Positions 17,071 through 25,474 of a stretch of 33,669 bases of DNA are shown here, in pieces. The stretch covers positions 1 through 33,669 of the forward strand of contig NZ_JAMXLR010000078.1 of assembly GCF_024054565.1 (NCBI RefSeq), read 5' to 3'. This DNA comes from Aeoliella straminimaris. GTDB lineage: Bacteria > Planctomycetota > Planctomycetia > Pirellulales > Lacipirellulaceae. The translations under genes were made by a program, and so were the position numbers. The stretch's first letter is position 1. Each line of letters starts with the position of its first letter. Under the pieces are notes generated by a model that worked only from the letters and a program-made list of their open reading frames with translations, searched no databases and was not told the origin of the DNA.

Positions 17071-17687
17071 CGCACAAACCAGCCACGGGAAATGGCGGTG
17101 AGCGCCAGGAAGTCGTAGGCCGCGTGAGCGATCATGGCGCTGAGGATCTCTTCCCGCCACAGGCTTAGCGAGCCAAAGTACAGCCCCACCAGCGTGGCCA
17201 GCCAGAAATAGCTCCAACTAGCGGCATGCACCATGCCGAACAGCAAACTGGCGATCACCAGCCCCAGCACCATGCCGATCGTCGGATCGAACAGGTGGCC
17301 GGCATAGGCTATTGCGACGGGCTGGATGGCCCCTCGAAACAGCACCTCCTCGCCCACCCCAGCGGCAATTGAGACAGCCGCAAATTGCCACCAGCGGGCT
17401 TGGCCAAACACCAGGCGGACGAACCGGCCCACCAGGCGCCGCAGCCAGGCAATCGGCCGCCACTGGCACAGTAGTGTGGCTACCAGCATTACCAACAACG
17501 GGAGCGTGGCGGCCGCCCCCCAGCCGAGTGCGGCCGCCAAATCCTCGCGGGGCCGCATCAAACTGGCCAGCGGCACCCCGCCCAGCCATGCCACGAGCCA
17601 GCCGACCACCGCCAGGGTGAGTTCGAAGGCGATTGCCAGGCCCAGAAACGAGGACTTCTGAGCATCGGGTTGACTTGTGGTTGACAT
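17019..17687 (-). CDS. CPBP family intramembrane glutamic protease
   Basis: Integral membrane protein of 222 residues in the CAAX protease/bacteriocin-processing (CPBP, Abi) family. The metal-independent glutamate motif EExxxR is present as GVGEEVLFRGA, followed by the second motif FGMVHAA (FxxxH) and the third, MIAHAAYDFLAL. Hydrophobic segments lie at about residues 15-38, 51-73 and several more around the motifs. Bacterial members process or degrade membrane proteins; the substrate is unknown. The ATG at 17687 is preferred; in-frame codons further upstream would add a Pro/Arg-rich stretch unlike a membrane protein. It overlaps the 3' end of the GH16 gene tail to tail by 52 bases and is divergent from the PPDK gene. 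Confidence 0.88.
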   Translation of the reverse strand: MSTTSQPDAQKSSFLGLAIAFELTLAVVGWLVAWLGGVPLASLMRPREDLAAALGWGAAATLPLLVMLVATLLCQWRPIAWLRRLVGRFVRLVFGQARWWQFAAVSIAAGVGEEVLFRGAIQPVAIAYAGHLFDPTIGMVLGLVIASLLFGMVHAASWSYFWLATLVGLYFGSLSLWREEILSAMIAHAAYDFLALTAISRGWFVRHRPLFSLPRRSDSSAR

Positions 17688-17885
17688 GGCTGGCAGGTGG
17701 CACACCCGGGGAGGTTTAGACGCTTGACGAACGGCCAAACGCACCGCTACATTGACCGATTCGACACAATCGTTTGGGGCACGCGGGGGCGATGCGGCCA
17801 TCGCGAGCGAGCCCCCAAGCCTCACGGCGAGGCCCATACAACCCTATACCAGTATTTCCGGCACAAGACCAAGGACTATCCAGGC

Positions 17886-20567
17886 ATGGCCAAGAAGAAA
17901 GCTTCCAGTGCGAAGATGGTGTACTACTTCGGCAAGACCAAGACCGACGGCGACGGCTCGATGAAGCAGTTGCTCGGCGGTAAGGGTGCCAACCTGGCCG
18001 AGATGACCTCGATTGGTCTGCCCGTGCCTCCCGGCTTCACCATCACCACCGAGTGCTGCGACAAGTATTACCAAGAAAAGCAGAAGATGCCCACCGGGCT
18101 GATGAAGGATGTCGAAGCAGCGGTGAAGACGCTGGAGAAGGAAACCGGCAAGAAATTCGGCGACACCGAAAATCCGCTCTTGGTTAGCGTTCGATCGGGC
18201 GCTGCAATGTCGATGCCCGGCATGATGAACACCATTCTGAACCTGGGCCTCAACGACAAGTCGGTGGTCGGCCTGGCCAACGCCACGGGCAACGAGCGCT
18301 TCGCCTACGACGCCTACCGCCGGTTGATCAACATGTACGGCGACGTCGTGATGGAAGTGCACCACGAGCACTTTGAGGAAGCGTTCAGCAAGATCAAGCA
18401 GAAGTATGGTGTGAAGCTCGACAACGAAGTGCCGACCAAAGGCCTGGTTGAGTTGGTTGAAGCCTACAAGAAGGTCTATAAGAAACACACCAAGCAAGAC
18501 TTCCCGCAAGATCCGATGGGGCAACTGGAACTGGCCATCGAGGCCGTGTTCAAGAGCTGGAACGTCGACAAGGCGATTTCCTACCGCCGCATCGAAGGCA
18601 TCACCGGCCTGAAGGGCACCGGCGTGAACGTCCAGAGCATGGTGTTCGGCAACATGGGCGACGACTCCGGCACCGGTGTCGCGTTCACTCGCAACCCCTC
18701 GACCGGCGAGAACAAGTTCTACGGCGAGTTCCTGGTGAACGCCCAGGGCGAAGACGTCGTGGCCGGTATCCGCACCCCGCAGCCCGTGGCCGAAATGCCC
18801 AAGTGGAAGTGCGACGCTGACAAGACGATCGGCAAGAAGGTGCACGCCGAGCTGATGAAGATCAAAACCAAGCTCGAGAAGCACTACAAGGACGTGCAGG
18901 ACATCGAGTTCACCATCGAGAAGGGCAAGCTCTACATGCTGCAGACCCGTACCGGCAAGCGTACTGGTGCTGCTGCGGTTCGCATCGCCTGCGAGATGGT
19001 CAAGGAGAAGCTGATCACGGAAAAGACCGGTGTGCTTCGCATTCCGCCCAACGACCTGACTCAGCTGTTGCTGCCATCGTTCGATCCGGCCGCCAAGAAG
19101 AAGGAAAAGCCCCTTACGATAGGCCTGCCCGCCTCGCCTGGCGCCGCCTTCGGCAAGCTGGCCTTCACCGCCGACGAAGCCGTGGAGCGCGCCCACAACG
19201 GCGAGAAGGTGATCCTGGTCCGCAAGGAAACCTCGCCCGAAGACGTCGATGGCATGCACTCCGCCGCCGGCATTCTCACCAGCACCGGCGGCATGACCAG
19301 CCACGCGGCCGTGGTGGCCCGTGGTTGGGGTAAGTGCTGTGTGGCTGGCGCCGGCGAGATCGAAATCGACGAAAAGGGTCGCAAGATCAAGGTCGGCGGC
19401 AAGACCTTCACCCACAAGGACGTCATCTCTATCGATGGCTCCACGGGCGAAGTCTACGGCGGCGAACTCGGCACGGTTGAGCCTAAGATGGGCGGCGACT
19501 TCGAAACCGTGATGAAGTGGTCGGACAAGTACCGCAAGCTTGGCATCCGCACCAACGCCGACTCGCCTGAGGATAGCAAGCGAGCCCGCAAGTTCGGAGC
19601 CGAAGGCATTGGCCTTTGCCGCACCGAGCACATGTTCTTCGAGCCCGAGCGGATCATTCACATGCGTGAGATGATCCTCGCCGAAGAGAAGCCGGCCCGC
19701 GAAGCGGCACTCAAGAAGTTGCTGCCGTACCAGCGGAAGGACTTCGAGGGCATCTTCAAAGCGATGGACGGCCTGCCAGTTACCGTCCGCCTGCTGGATC
19801 CGCCACTGCACGAATTCTTGCCGCATGATGCCAAGAGCCAAAAAGAGGTTTCGGACGCTACCGGCATCTCCACCAAGCAGATCAAGAGCCGCGTTTCGCA
19901 GCTGCACGAGCACAACCCGATGCTCGGTCACCGTGGTTGCCGCTTGAGCGTGACCTACCCCGAGATTCTCGTGATGCAGGTCACCGCCATCACCGAGGCA
20001 GCGATCAACTGCCTGAAGAAGAAGATCGACGCCAAGGCCGAGATCATGATCCCGCTGGTCGGCACCGTGCAGGAACTCGCTATGCTGCGAAAGATTGCCG
20101 AAGAGACCATCGAAGAGGTCAAAGCGGCCAAGAAGTACACCGGTAAGCTGCCGATCCTGATTGGCACGATGATCGAGATTCCGCGTGCGGCCCTTACGGC
20201 CGACGAGGTCGCGACCGAGGCCGACTTCTTCAGCTTCGGCACCAACGACCTGACGCAGATGACGTTCGGATACAGCCGCGACGACATCAACAGCTTCTTG
20301 CCCGACTACCTCAATGAGGAAGTGCTGGAGAAGGACCCGTTCCAATCGCTCGATACCTCGGGCGTGGGTCAGCTGGTTGCCATGGGAGTCGAGAAGGGCC
20401 GCCAAACCAACGCCAAGCTGAAGCTGGGCATATGTGGCGAACACGGTGGCGACCCCGCCAGCATCGCGTTCTGCCACAAGGTGGGCCTCAATTACGTGAG
20501 CTGCAGCCCGTTCCGCGTGCCCATCGCCCGTTTGGCCGCCGCTCAGGCTGCCCTGAACGGCGAGTGA
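17886..20567 (+). CDS. ppdK: Pyruvate, phosphate dikinase
   Basis: Cytosolic enzyme of 893 residues that interconverts pyruvate + ATP + Pi and phosphoenolpyruvate + AMP + PPi, linking glycolysis and gluconeogenesis. Domains in order: N-terminal nucleotide-binding domain (GGKGANLAEMTSIGLPVPPGFTIT, then SVRSGAAMSMPGMMNTILN), the swivelling phosphohistidine domain with GGMTSHAAVVARGWGK, where H473 is the phosphorylated residue, and the C-terminal PEP/pyruvate TIM barrel with GIGLCRTEHMFF, FGTNDLTQMTFGYSRDD and LGICGEHGGDP, where C850 is the likely acid/base cysteine. Length and motifs match the family with nothing missing. I chose the ATG at 17886 (MAKKK), with AAGGA about 12 bases upstream; longer in-frame readings cover a low-complexity non-conserved stretch. 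A very strong terminator follows. Confidence 0.97.
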   Translation: MAKKKASSAKMVYYFGKTKTDGDGSMKQLLGGKGANLAEMTSIGLPVPPGFTITTECCDKYYQEKQKMPTGLMKDVEAAVKTLEKETGKKFGDTENPLLVSVRSGAAMSMPGMMNTILNLGLNDKSVVGLANATGNERFAYDAYRRLINMYGDVVMEVHHEHFEEAFSKIKQKYGVKLDNEVPTKGLVELVEAYKKVYKKHTKQDFPQDPMGQLELAIEAVFKSWNVDKAISYRRIEGITGLKGTGVNVQSMVFGNMGDDSGTGVAFTRNPSTGENKFYGEFLVNAQGEDVVAGIRTPQPVAEMPKWKCDADKTIGKKVHAELMKIKTKLEKHYKDVQDIEFTIEKGKLYMLQTRTGKRTGAAAVRIACEMVKEKLITEKTGVLRIPPNDLTQLLLPSFDPAAKKKEKPLTIGLPASPGAAFGKLAFTADEAVERAHNGEKVILVRKETSPEDVDGMHSAAGILTSTGGMTSHAAVVARGWGKCCVAGAGEIEIDEKGRKIKVGGKTFTHKDVISIDGSTGEVYGGELGTVEPKMGGDFETVMKWSDKYRKLGIRTNADSPEDSKRARKFGAEGIGLCRTEHMFFEPERIIHMREMILAEEKPAREAALKKLLPYQRKDFEGIFKAMDGLPVTVRLLDPPLHEFLPHDAKSQKEVSDATGISTKQIKSRVSQLHEHNPMLGHRGCRLSVTYPEILVMQVTAITEAAINCLKKKIDAKAEIMIPLVGTVQELAMLRKIAEETIEEVKAAKKYTGKLPILIGTMIEIPRAALTADEVATEADFFSFGTNDLTQMTFGYSRDDINSFLPDYLNEEVLEKDPFQSLDTSGVGQLVAMGVEKGRQTNAKLKLGICGEHGGDPASIAFCHKVGLNYVSCSPFRVPIARLAAAQAALNGE

Positions 20568-20627
20568 GCCTCAACAAGCTCTTCTCCCGCTTGGAGAGAG
20601 ATGAATTGAGGAGATAAAGAAACCCAG

Positions 20628-20668
20628 AACCTCCGCCGCGACCCACCGGTTGCGGCGGAGGTTTTTTT
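20628..20668 (+). terminator. Strong intrinsic terminator of ppdK
   Basis: ACCTCCGCCGC (20629-20639) pairs perfectly with GCGGCGGAGGT (20652-20662), and the right arm runs into a run of seven T. It lies about 60 bases after the ppdK stop codon. Confidence 0.93.
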
Positions 20669-20742
20669 GTGGAGCAGCACCACTCATTGTACTCGAATAA
20701 TCGGTTTTCTAGCGTCGCGGGAGTCACGGCTTCGAACCTGAC

Positions 20743-21033
20743 TCAATACCGCCAGGATGCCTGCGATCCGTCGATGTGCAGCAGGAACTCGTGGATGTCG
20801 GCTTGCGTGGCCGCGTCCTCCAGTCGGAGGCCGAGTGCCATGATCCCATCCCAAACCTCCCCCCACTCCTCGATGCGGTCTTCGTTCAGCAGTGCCTGTT
20901 CCCGCTCGAACAGCGAGCGTAACTCCTCGAACTCCGACCGAGCCTCAAAGGTGCCGTTGTACCAAGTGCAATCACGGTCAGTAGACGTGAGCACGCCGAG
21001 CAGGCAGTCACCTCGATAGAGTCGATATTCCAC
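20743..21033 (-). CDS. Small acidic hypothetical protein
   Basis: A 96-residue protein that I do not recognise. The start is GTG at 21033, supported by an excellent ribosome site (GGAGG, 8 bases upstream). It is acidic and probably mostly soluble: a short beta start (MEYRLYRGDCLLGVLTSTDRDCTWYNG), then charged helices rich in Glu and Leu (EFEELRSLFEREQALLNEDR) and a Trp-containing stretch. It has no signal peptide or membrane segment. It lies 87 bases downstream of the small membrane protein gene on the same strand and may share its transcript. Confidence 0.75.
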   Translation of the reverse strand: MEYRLYRGDCLLGVLTSTDRDCTWYNGTFEARSEFEELRSLFEREQALLNEDRIEEWGEVWDGIMALGLRLEDAATQADIHEFLLHIDGSQASWRY

Positions 21034-21120
21034 TTCGAGTATCCTCCATCCGCCAACTTAGCTTTTGCTGGAGATCGGTGCGAAGCTCACTCGGCTCTAG
21101 CTCCCCGGCGAAACCAGCGT

Positions 21121-21468
21121 TCAGGTCCGCTTCGGATTCGACACGACTCCCACGAGGCCCAGCACCACAGCAACCACCAGCCCGACAAAAGTACCGATCA
21201 GCAGGTGGGCGGTAAGCGATGCCCGGGCATCTGCAGGGAGAACGTAGGCATTGGGCGCGAATAGAAACAGATATACAAGCCACCACGCCAACCCCACCAG
21301 CGGCCCGGCAGCGAGGGCCACAAAAGGCGCCCAACTGCGTTTGGGAGACTCAGAGCTCTTCGACGACTTCGAAATCAACCACAACACCAGTACCCCAGCG
21401 GCCAACACAGCGGTTGCCAACGCAAGGTGCGGTCGCATGTCGGTGGCTGCAAGAAGGTCGTGCGGCAT
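21121..21468 (-). CDS. Small membrane protein of unknown function
   Basis: A 115-residue integral membrane protein. Hydrophobic segments lie at about residues 13-33 (LALATAVLAAGVLVLWLI), 47-71 (PFVALAAGPLVGLAWWLVYLF) and 86-110 (AHLLIGTFVGLVVAVVLGLV), separated by a Ser/Lys-rich loop and a short Ala/Asp loop; it ends with the basic tail NPKRT. I do not recognise a family. ATG codons at 21468 and 21438 are both possible; neither has a clear ribosome site. It is followed on the same strand by the small acidic protein gene. Confidence 0.65.
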   Translation of the reverse strand: MPHDLLAATDMRPHLALATAVLAAGVLVLWLISKSSKSSESPKRSWAPFVALAAGPLVGLAWWLVYLFLFAPNAYVLPADARASLTAHLLIGTFVGLVVAVVLGLVGVVSNPKRT

Positions 21469-21538
21469 TTGCTTTGGCTCACTCTGATCTTCAACGCCGC
21501 AAGCGGCGCGAAACCTATCTCGGCCAAACTACTTCTGG

Positions 21539-22324
21539 TCACTCCTCATCCAACTCCTGAATCTCAATCTTCCGGTACTCTACCGGGTGGCTTTCGGACT
21601 GGATGGAGATGGTGCCCTTGTCGATCAGCAGGTTGCCGTCGCGATTCTTGACGAACTGCTTGGCCGTGGCGTCCCTCGGGTCGTATTGGGGCTTGGAGTA
21701 CTCGATCACCTGCTTGCCGTTCACAAAGTGCCTGATGACGCCGGAGCCGTGGACCTCGAGCTCTACGGTCACCCACTCGTCGTCGAAGGTGGGCGAGGTA
21801 CTGCTGGTGCAGTGCTGGGTGTGCAGCTTGCCGTCCATCTCGACGTGAGTGCCGGGTGTGCAGAGGTTGGCGGTTGGGCGAGGACCTTTGCCCAGGCCGC
21901 TCAAGAGCTGTACTTCGATCGAGACGGGAAACTGCTGATCGAGGGCCATGGTCTCGGGCTTCTGGCCGTGGATCATGATGCCGCTGTTCTTGGTGGCCCA
22001 GCCGGCGCCACCAGCAAGCTGCTCGCCGACGATGCGATACTCGACCCGCAGCTTGTAGTGGGAGAATTCTTCGTTAAAGAACAAGTGACCGAATCGGGCA
22101 TCGAATTTCTCGTACTGGTCATAGCCCACCTTCAGGATGCCATCTTCCACGCGGAAGGTGTCGCCAAAATTCTCGCCTGATTTGTGATACCGAATCTTGG
22201 GGGTCCAGCCGTCCAGGTTCTTGCCGTTGAAGAGCGGCCGCCACTCTTCTTCGGCGACGGCTACCGCCGCAATCGAAAGGACCAGGCCGAGGGACAATAA
22301 ACGAAGAGCAAACGAGCGAGGCAT
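21539..22324 (-). CDS. Secreted DUF1080 protein (3-keto-disaccharide hydrolase-like)
   Basis: Exported 261-residue protein. The signal peptide MPRSFALRLLSLGLVLSIAAVAVA probably ends after residue 24. The mature part is the DUF1080 concanavalin-like beta-sandwich (now named 3-keto-disaccharide hydrolase domain): EWRPLFNGKNLDGWTPK at its start, FRVEDGILKVGY, HYKLRVEYRIVG, NSGIMIHGQ, EVQLLSGLGKG, and the closing GTISIQSESHPVEYRKIEIQEL. Such proteins are very numerous in planctomycetes and have been linked to breakdown of glycans and 3-keto sugars; the substrate here is unknown. The ATG has GGAG 8 bases upstream. It lies 58 bases downstream of the GpgS gene on the same strand, so it could be read through from the glucosylglycerate cluster, though its role there is not obvious. 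Confidence 0.9.
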   Translation of the reverse strand: MPRSFALRLLSLGLVLSIAAVAVAEEEWRPLFNGKNLDGWTPKIRYHKSGENFGDTFRVEDGILKVGYDQYEKFDARFGHLFFNEEFSHYKLRVEYRIVGEQLAGGAGWATKNSGIMIHGQKPETMALDQQFPVSIEVQLLSGLGKGPRPTANLCTPGTHVEMDGKLHTQHCTSSTSPTFDDEWVTVELEVHGSGVIRHFVNGKQVIEYSKPQYDPRDATAKQFVKNRDGNLLIDKGTISIQSESHPVEYRKIEIQELDEE

Positions 22325-22382
22325 GGTTCAGGCTCCAGAGTGTCGAGTCGTAAGAAAAGTCTCTATTGTAATTGCATGGTGC

Positions 22383-23603
22383 TCAGGAGTACTCCGCCAG
22401 ATCGTCGTCGGCGCACTGGCGCAAGCGGGCGGAGAATTCGGGTAGCGCCGCTACAACGCGAGTCCACGTCGGCAATGCCGAGGCACCGGAAGGATCAGTG
22501 AACACCATTTCACCCGCCGCGGTAATCTGTTCGGCGAATGCCTCGATGGCCATCTCCTCGCCGTGACGGTCGTACTCCAGGTTGTTGAGCAGGGCGTCGG
22601 CGTGGTACTGGCGAATGGCGTCCTGGGCCAAACGCAGGTAGCTGTTACGGATGGAGAGCAAGTGGCCCCGCGTGACGACCATGCCCTGGCTCATCAGGGT
22701 GCGGAGGATGCTGGTCAGAATGTCGCTGGCCATGCCCATCAAACCCCGGGTGCGATCTTCCAGCGACAGCGGCTGGTGCTTGTGCTCGTAAGCACGGCCG
22801 AGGTCGACCTGGCACACCCGCTTGGGCGAGGTATTGCGAAACACTTCGGCCAGCGTGCCGACTTCCAGCCCCCAGTCGCAGGGGATGCGATTCGAGCGGG
22901 CGAGCGTCGCCGCCACGGCAAACTCGCCCGCCAGCGGATAGCGGAAGCTACGGACGAAGACCAGAAATTTGTCGCTGCCCAGCACCGAAATCATCGCCCG
23001 CGTGATCGGCGTCATCAGCAGCCGAGCGACGCGGCCGTGCATTCGATCGGTGCAGCGGGCGTAGTAGGCCTTGCAGAAATCGAAGTCGAGACTCGGGTGG
23101 GCCATCGGCAGGCAAAGCCGCATCAGCATATCGTTGTCGTAATTGACAATGTCGCAGTCCTGCAGGACGTAGGCCTTGAGTCTCGGATCGGCCAACAAGT
23201 AGCCAAAACCGGTCCAGACCGCCCTGCCCTTGCCGGCCCGTGAGACGTCGAAGCCAGCCTCAGTCAGCTCGTGGAACAGTTGTTTGCCCCGGGGCCCGTC
23301 GGTCCAGAGGATGCGTGCGCGCTCGCCCAGTTGCTTGGTAATAGCATGGGTGGCGCGATAGTCCTCCACCGAATCGGCCCGGTTGAGCACGATGACAATG
23401 GTGTCGATGAAGTTGGCCTCGGTCAGTTTGCCAATGATGTTGGCAAACGGTTCGGCCTGCATGTCCGAAGCGGTGATGGGCAGCAACAGCCCAATGGGCG
23501 ATTCGCGGACACTCCGGGAGAGCTTAGCCTCCAGGGCATCGCGATCCACGGTTCCTAACTCGTGAATCGTGGTAATCGGGCCGTACTGAGCAAAATCGGG
23601 CAC
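22383..23603 (-). CDS. gpgS: Glucosyl-3-phosphoglycerate synthase
   Basis: Cytosolic GT-A glycosyltransferase (406 residues) expected to join glucose from a nucleotide sugar to 3-phosphoglycerate, the first step of glucosylglycerate and mannosylglucosylglycerate synthesis. Visible features: LLLPITASDMQAEPFANII, a GKGRAVWTGFGYLLADP segment, the metal-binding DxD as DCD (149-151) in YVLQDCDIVNYD, and in the second half WGLEVGTLAEVFRNTSPKRVCQVDLG with EHKHQ, typical of GpgS. The start is GTG at 23603 (VPDFAQYGPITTIHELG), with AAAGGA about 8 bases upstream; an ATG at 23639 would add 12 residues without a ribosome site. It is the last core gene of the cluster, 79 bases after the phosphorylase gene. 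The R. baltica homologue has been characterised (established knowledge); assignment here rests on motifs and context. Confidence 0.88.
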   Translation of the reverse strand: MPDFAQYGPITTIHELGTVDRDALEAKLSRSVRESPIGLLLPITASDMQAEPFANIIGKLTEANFIDTIVIVLNRADSVEDYRATHAITKQLGERARILWTDGPRGKQLFHELTEAGFDVSRAGKGRAVWTGFGYLLADPRLKAYVLQDCDIVNYDNDMLMRLCLPMAHPSLDFDFCKAYYARCTDRMHGRVARLLMTPITRAMISVLGSDKFLVFVRSFRYPLAGEFAVAATLARSNRIPCDWGLEVGTLAEVFRNTSPKRVCQVDLGRAYEHKHQPLSLEDRTRGLMGMASDILTSILRTLMSQGMVVTRGHLLSIRNSYLRLAQDAIRQYHADALLNNLEYDRHGEEMAIEAFAEQITAAGEMVFTDPSGASALPTWTRVVAALPEFSARLRQCADDDLAEYS

Positions 23604-23682
23604 GCCTGTATCCTTTCGCCAGACATGGGAAACTCGCATGCGATGTGCATGCTGGATTATACCCGAGATTAGTGGCGGTTGG

Positions 23683-25410
23683 CTATTCGACCAGCAGCCA
23701 CGCACAAGAACCGCCAGGAAGTGCGTAGTCGCCACTGGGAATCGGGCCACCGGCGTCCTCAAGCAGCGGGCGAAGCGTGCGGCAATCGGCCACAAAGCTG
23801 GAAAGATCCAAATCCACGGCGTCGCCGAAATTCGCCAGCACCACGATTCGTTGGCTGCCATCGATGCTGGACCGCTCGAAAGTCAGAACGGAATCGTGGC
23901 CAGCGTCCAACAGTGTCAAAGGTGCGTCGGGATGGAATGCCGCGTGGTTGGTGCGTACCGCAAGCAACTGCCGATAGCCGGCATGGATACGGGCGGCCAG
24001 GGATCCGTCGTTGGCCAGATGCTGCTCGAGTTCTGCCAAGTCGTACTTGTGGCGATTGATGCGGCGGTTGATGCCACTTTGCTCGACGCCCGCGTAGTCG
24101 TTCTGCGAACCAACCAGGCTATGGAAGTACACCGCCGGCATGCCCGGCAGTGCGAGCATCACCGCCTGGGTGGCGAGGAATCGCTGGGCGTGCAGCGCAA
24201 TGTCTGGCGTCTCGCCCCGCTCGGTGGGCGAAGTGGCGTCGACGTACGTAATGTTCAGTTCGTACGGAGTATCGGTGCCATCGGGTCGGCGACGGGTGTT
24301 AATCAAGCCCCCCCGCGCCCGTACGGCCTCGACCACGCGATCGAATCGTTCATCGGGCACCAACCCTTCCAGCGGCCGCACGCCCACGCCATCGTGGCTG
24401 GCAGTGAAGTTGAAGAACGTGCAACCGGCGGGCGGCGGATCGAGCGTTTCGAGCCACCGCCGCAGGTAAACCGCGTCGCGATTCACCAGGGCGTCCAACA
24501 ACAGCGGTGGCAGGCTGAACTGGTACACCATGTGGGCCTCGTCGCCGGCGCCGAAGTAGCTGACGTTCTCCTTGTGCGGCACGTTGGTTTCGGTAAGCAC
24601 CAGCATGCTGGGGAACGCCTGGGAGGTGGCGTCGCGCATCAACTTCACTGCTTCGTGCGTCTCCGAAAGGTGCAGACAGTTGGTGCCGACCACCTTCCAC
24701 AAGAATGCAATCGCGTCGAGGCGGACGATCCGCGCACCGCGTTTGGCGTACTCCAGCAGCATCCGCAACATTCGCAGCAACACTTCGGGCTCGGCATAGT
24801 TCAGATCGATCTGATCGTCCGAGAACGTGGTCCATACCCACCGCGGGCCGCGTGATGTTTCCACTTCGGTCAGGAGCGGCAAACTTCGGGGCCGCACTAC
24901 CTCCGATAAGTCGAGCGAAGGATCAGCCTCGACGAAGAACCGAGTATACGGCTCCTCGCCTGCCAGGTACTTCTGGAACCACTCGCTCTGCTGCGAGATG
25001 TGGTTGAGCACCAGATCGAACATCAAGTCGACCACTTCGCCGAGTCGGGCAATGTCGTCCCAAGTGCCCGCCTGGGGATCGACGGCCAGATAGTCGATGA
25101 CCGAAAAACCGTCGTCCGACGAGTAGGGACAGAACGGCAACAGATGGACCACCGCGAGCAGCCGATCGAGTTGGCTGTCGGTGAGCCACTGCCGAAGCGT
25201 TGCCAATGGCGTGGCGTCGGGGCTGCGAAGCAGATCGGCGTAGGTGATGAGCACCACATCCCGCTCGCTCCAGGGCGGCCCAGTGGCGGACTCGTCCGTA
25301 CGGTACTCGTCGACGAGCGCCTGCAACTGCGGTTCGAGTTCCGCTGCCCGATCTCCGTAGAGAACTGTCAAGCGATCGAGCAAAGTGGGTCGCGTGCCCT
25401 GGTCGTCCAT
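23683..25410 (-). CDS. GH13_18 glycoside phosphorylase, probably glucosylglycerate phosphorylase
   Basis: Cytosolic GH13 subfamily 18 enzyme of 575 residues. The four GH13 regions are present: FDLVLNHISQQSEWF (region I), ARIVRLDAIAFLWK with nucleophile D232, VLTETNVPHKENVSYF with acid/base E274, and TASHDGVGVRP with the transition-state aspartate D340. The (sucrose-phosphorylase-like) LPFCPYSSDDGFSVIDY stretch is at about 91-107. The subfamily includes sucrose phosphorylase, sucrose-6-phosphate phosphorylase and glucosylglycerate phosphorylase; next to gpgS the last is most likely, splitting glucosylglycerate with phosphate into glucose 1-phosphate and glycerate. The ATG has AAAGGA 5 bases upstream. 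It lies 64 bases after the GT4 gene and before gpgS. What I cannot decide by eye is acceptor specificity. Confidence 0.82.
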   Translation of the reverse strand: MDDQGTRPTLLDRLTVLYGDRAAELEPQLQALVDEYRTDESATGPPWSERDVVLITYADLLRSPDATPLATLRQWLTDSQLDRLLAVVHLLPFCPYSSDDGFSVIDYLAVDPQAGTWDDIARLGEVVDLMFDLVLNHISQQSEWFQKYLAGEEPYTRFFVEADPSLDLSEVVRPRSLPLLTEVETSRGPRWVWTTFSDDQIDLNYAEPEVLLRMLRMLLEYAKRGARIVRLDAIAFLWKVVGTNCLHLSETHEAVKLMRDATSQAFPSMLVLTETNVPHKENVSYFGAGDEAHMVYQFSLPPLLLDALVNRDAVYLRRWLETLDPPPAGCTFFNFTASHDGVGVRPLEGLVPDERFDRVVEAVRARGGLINTRRRPDGTDTPYELNITYVDATSPTERGETPDIALHAQRFLATQAVMLALPGMPAVYFHSLVGSQNDYAGVEQSGINRRINRHKYDLAELEQHLANDGSLAARIHAGYRQLLAVRTNHAAFHPDAPLTLLDAGHDSVLTFERSSIDGSQRIVVLANFGDAVDLDLSSFVADCRTLRPLLEDAGGPIPSGDYALPGGSCAWLLVE

Positions 25411-25474
25411 CGCATTCCTTTCGGTCAGTGCGGCCGTGGGCCGCTAACGCTTTGCTACAGTCCAGCAGCAAAGG

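Noticed and set aside
17844..20477. Very long open frame (877 codons) antisense to ppdK
   Set aside because: It mirrors the codon bias of ppdK; the product is Leu/His/Val/Gly-rich with no family motif, while the plus-strand frame has all catalytic motifs.
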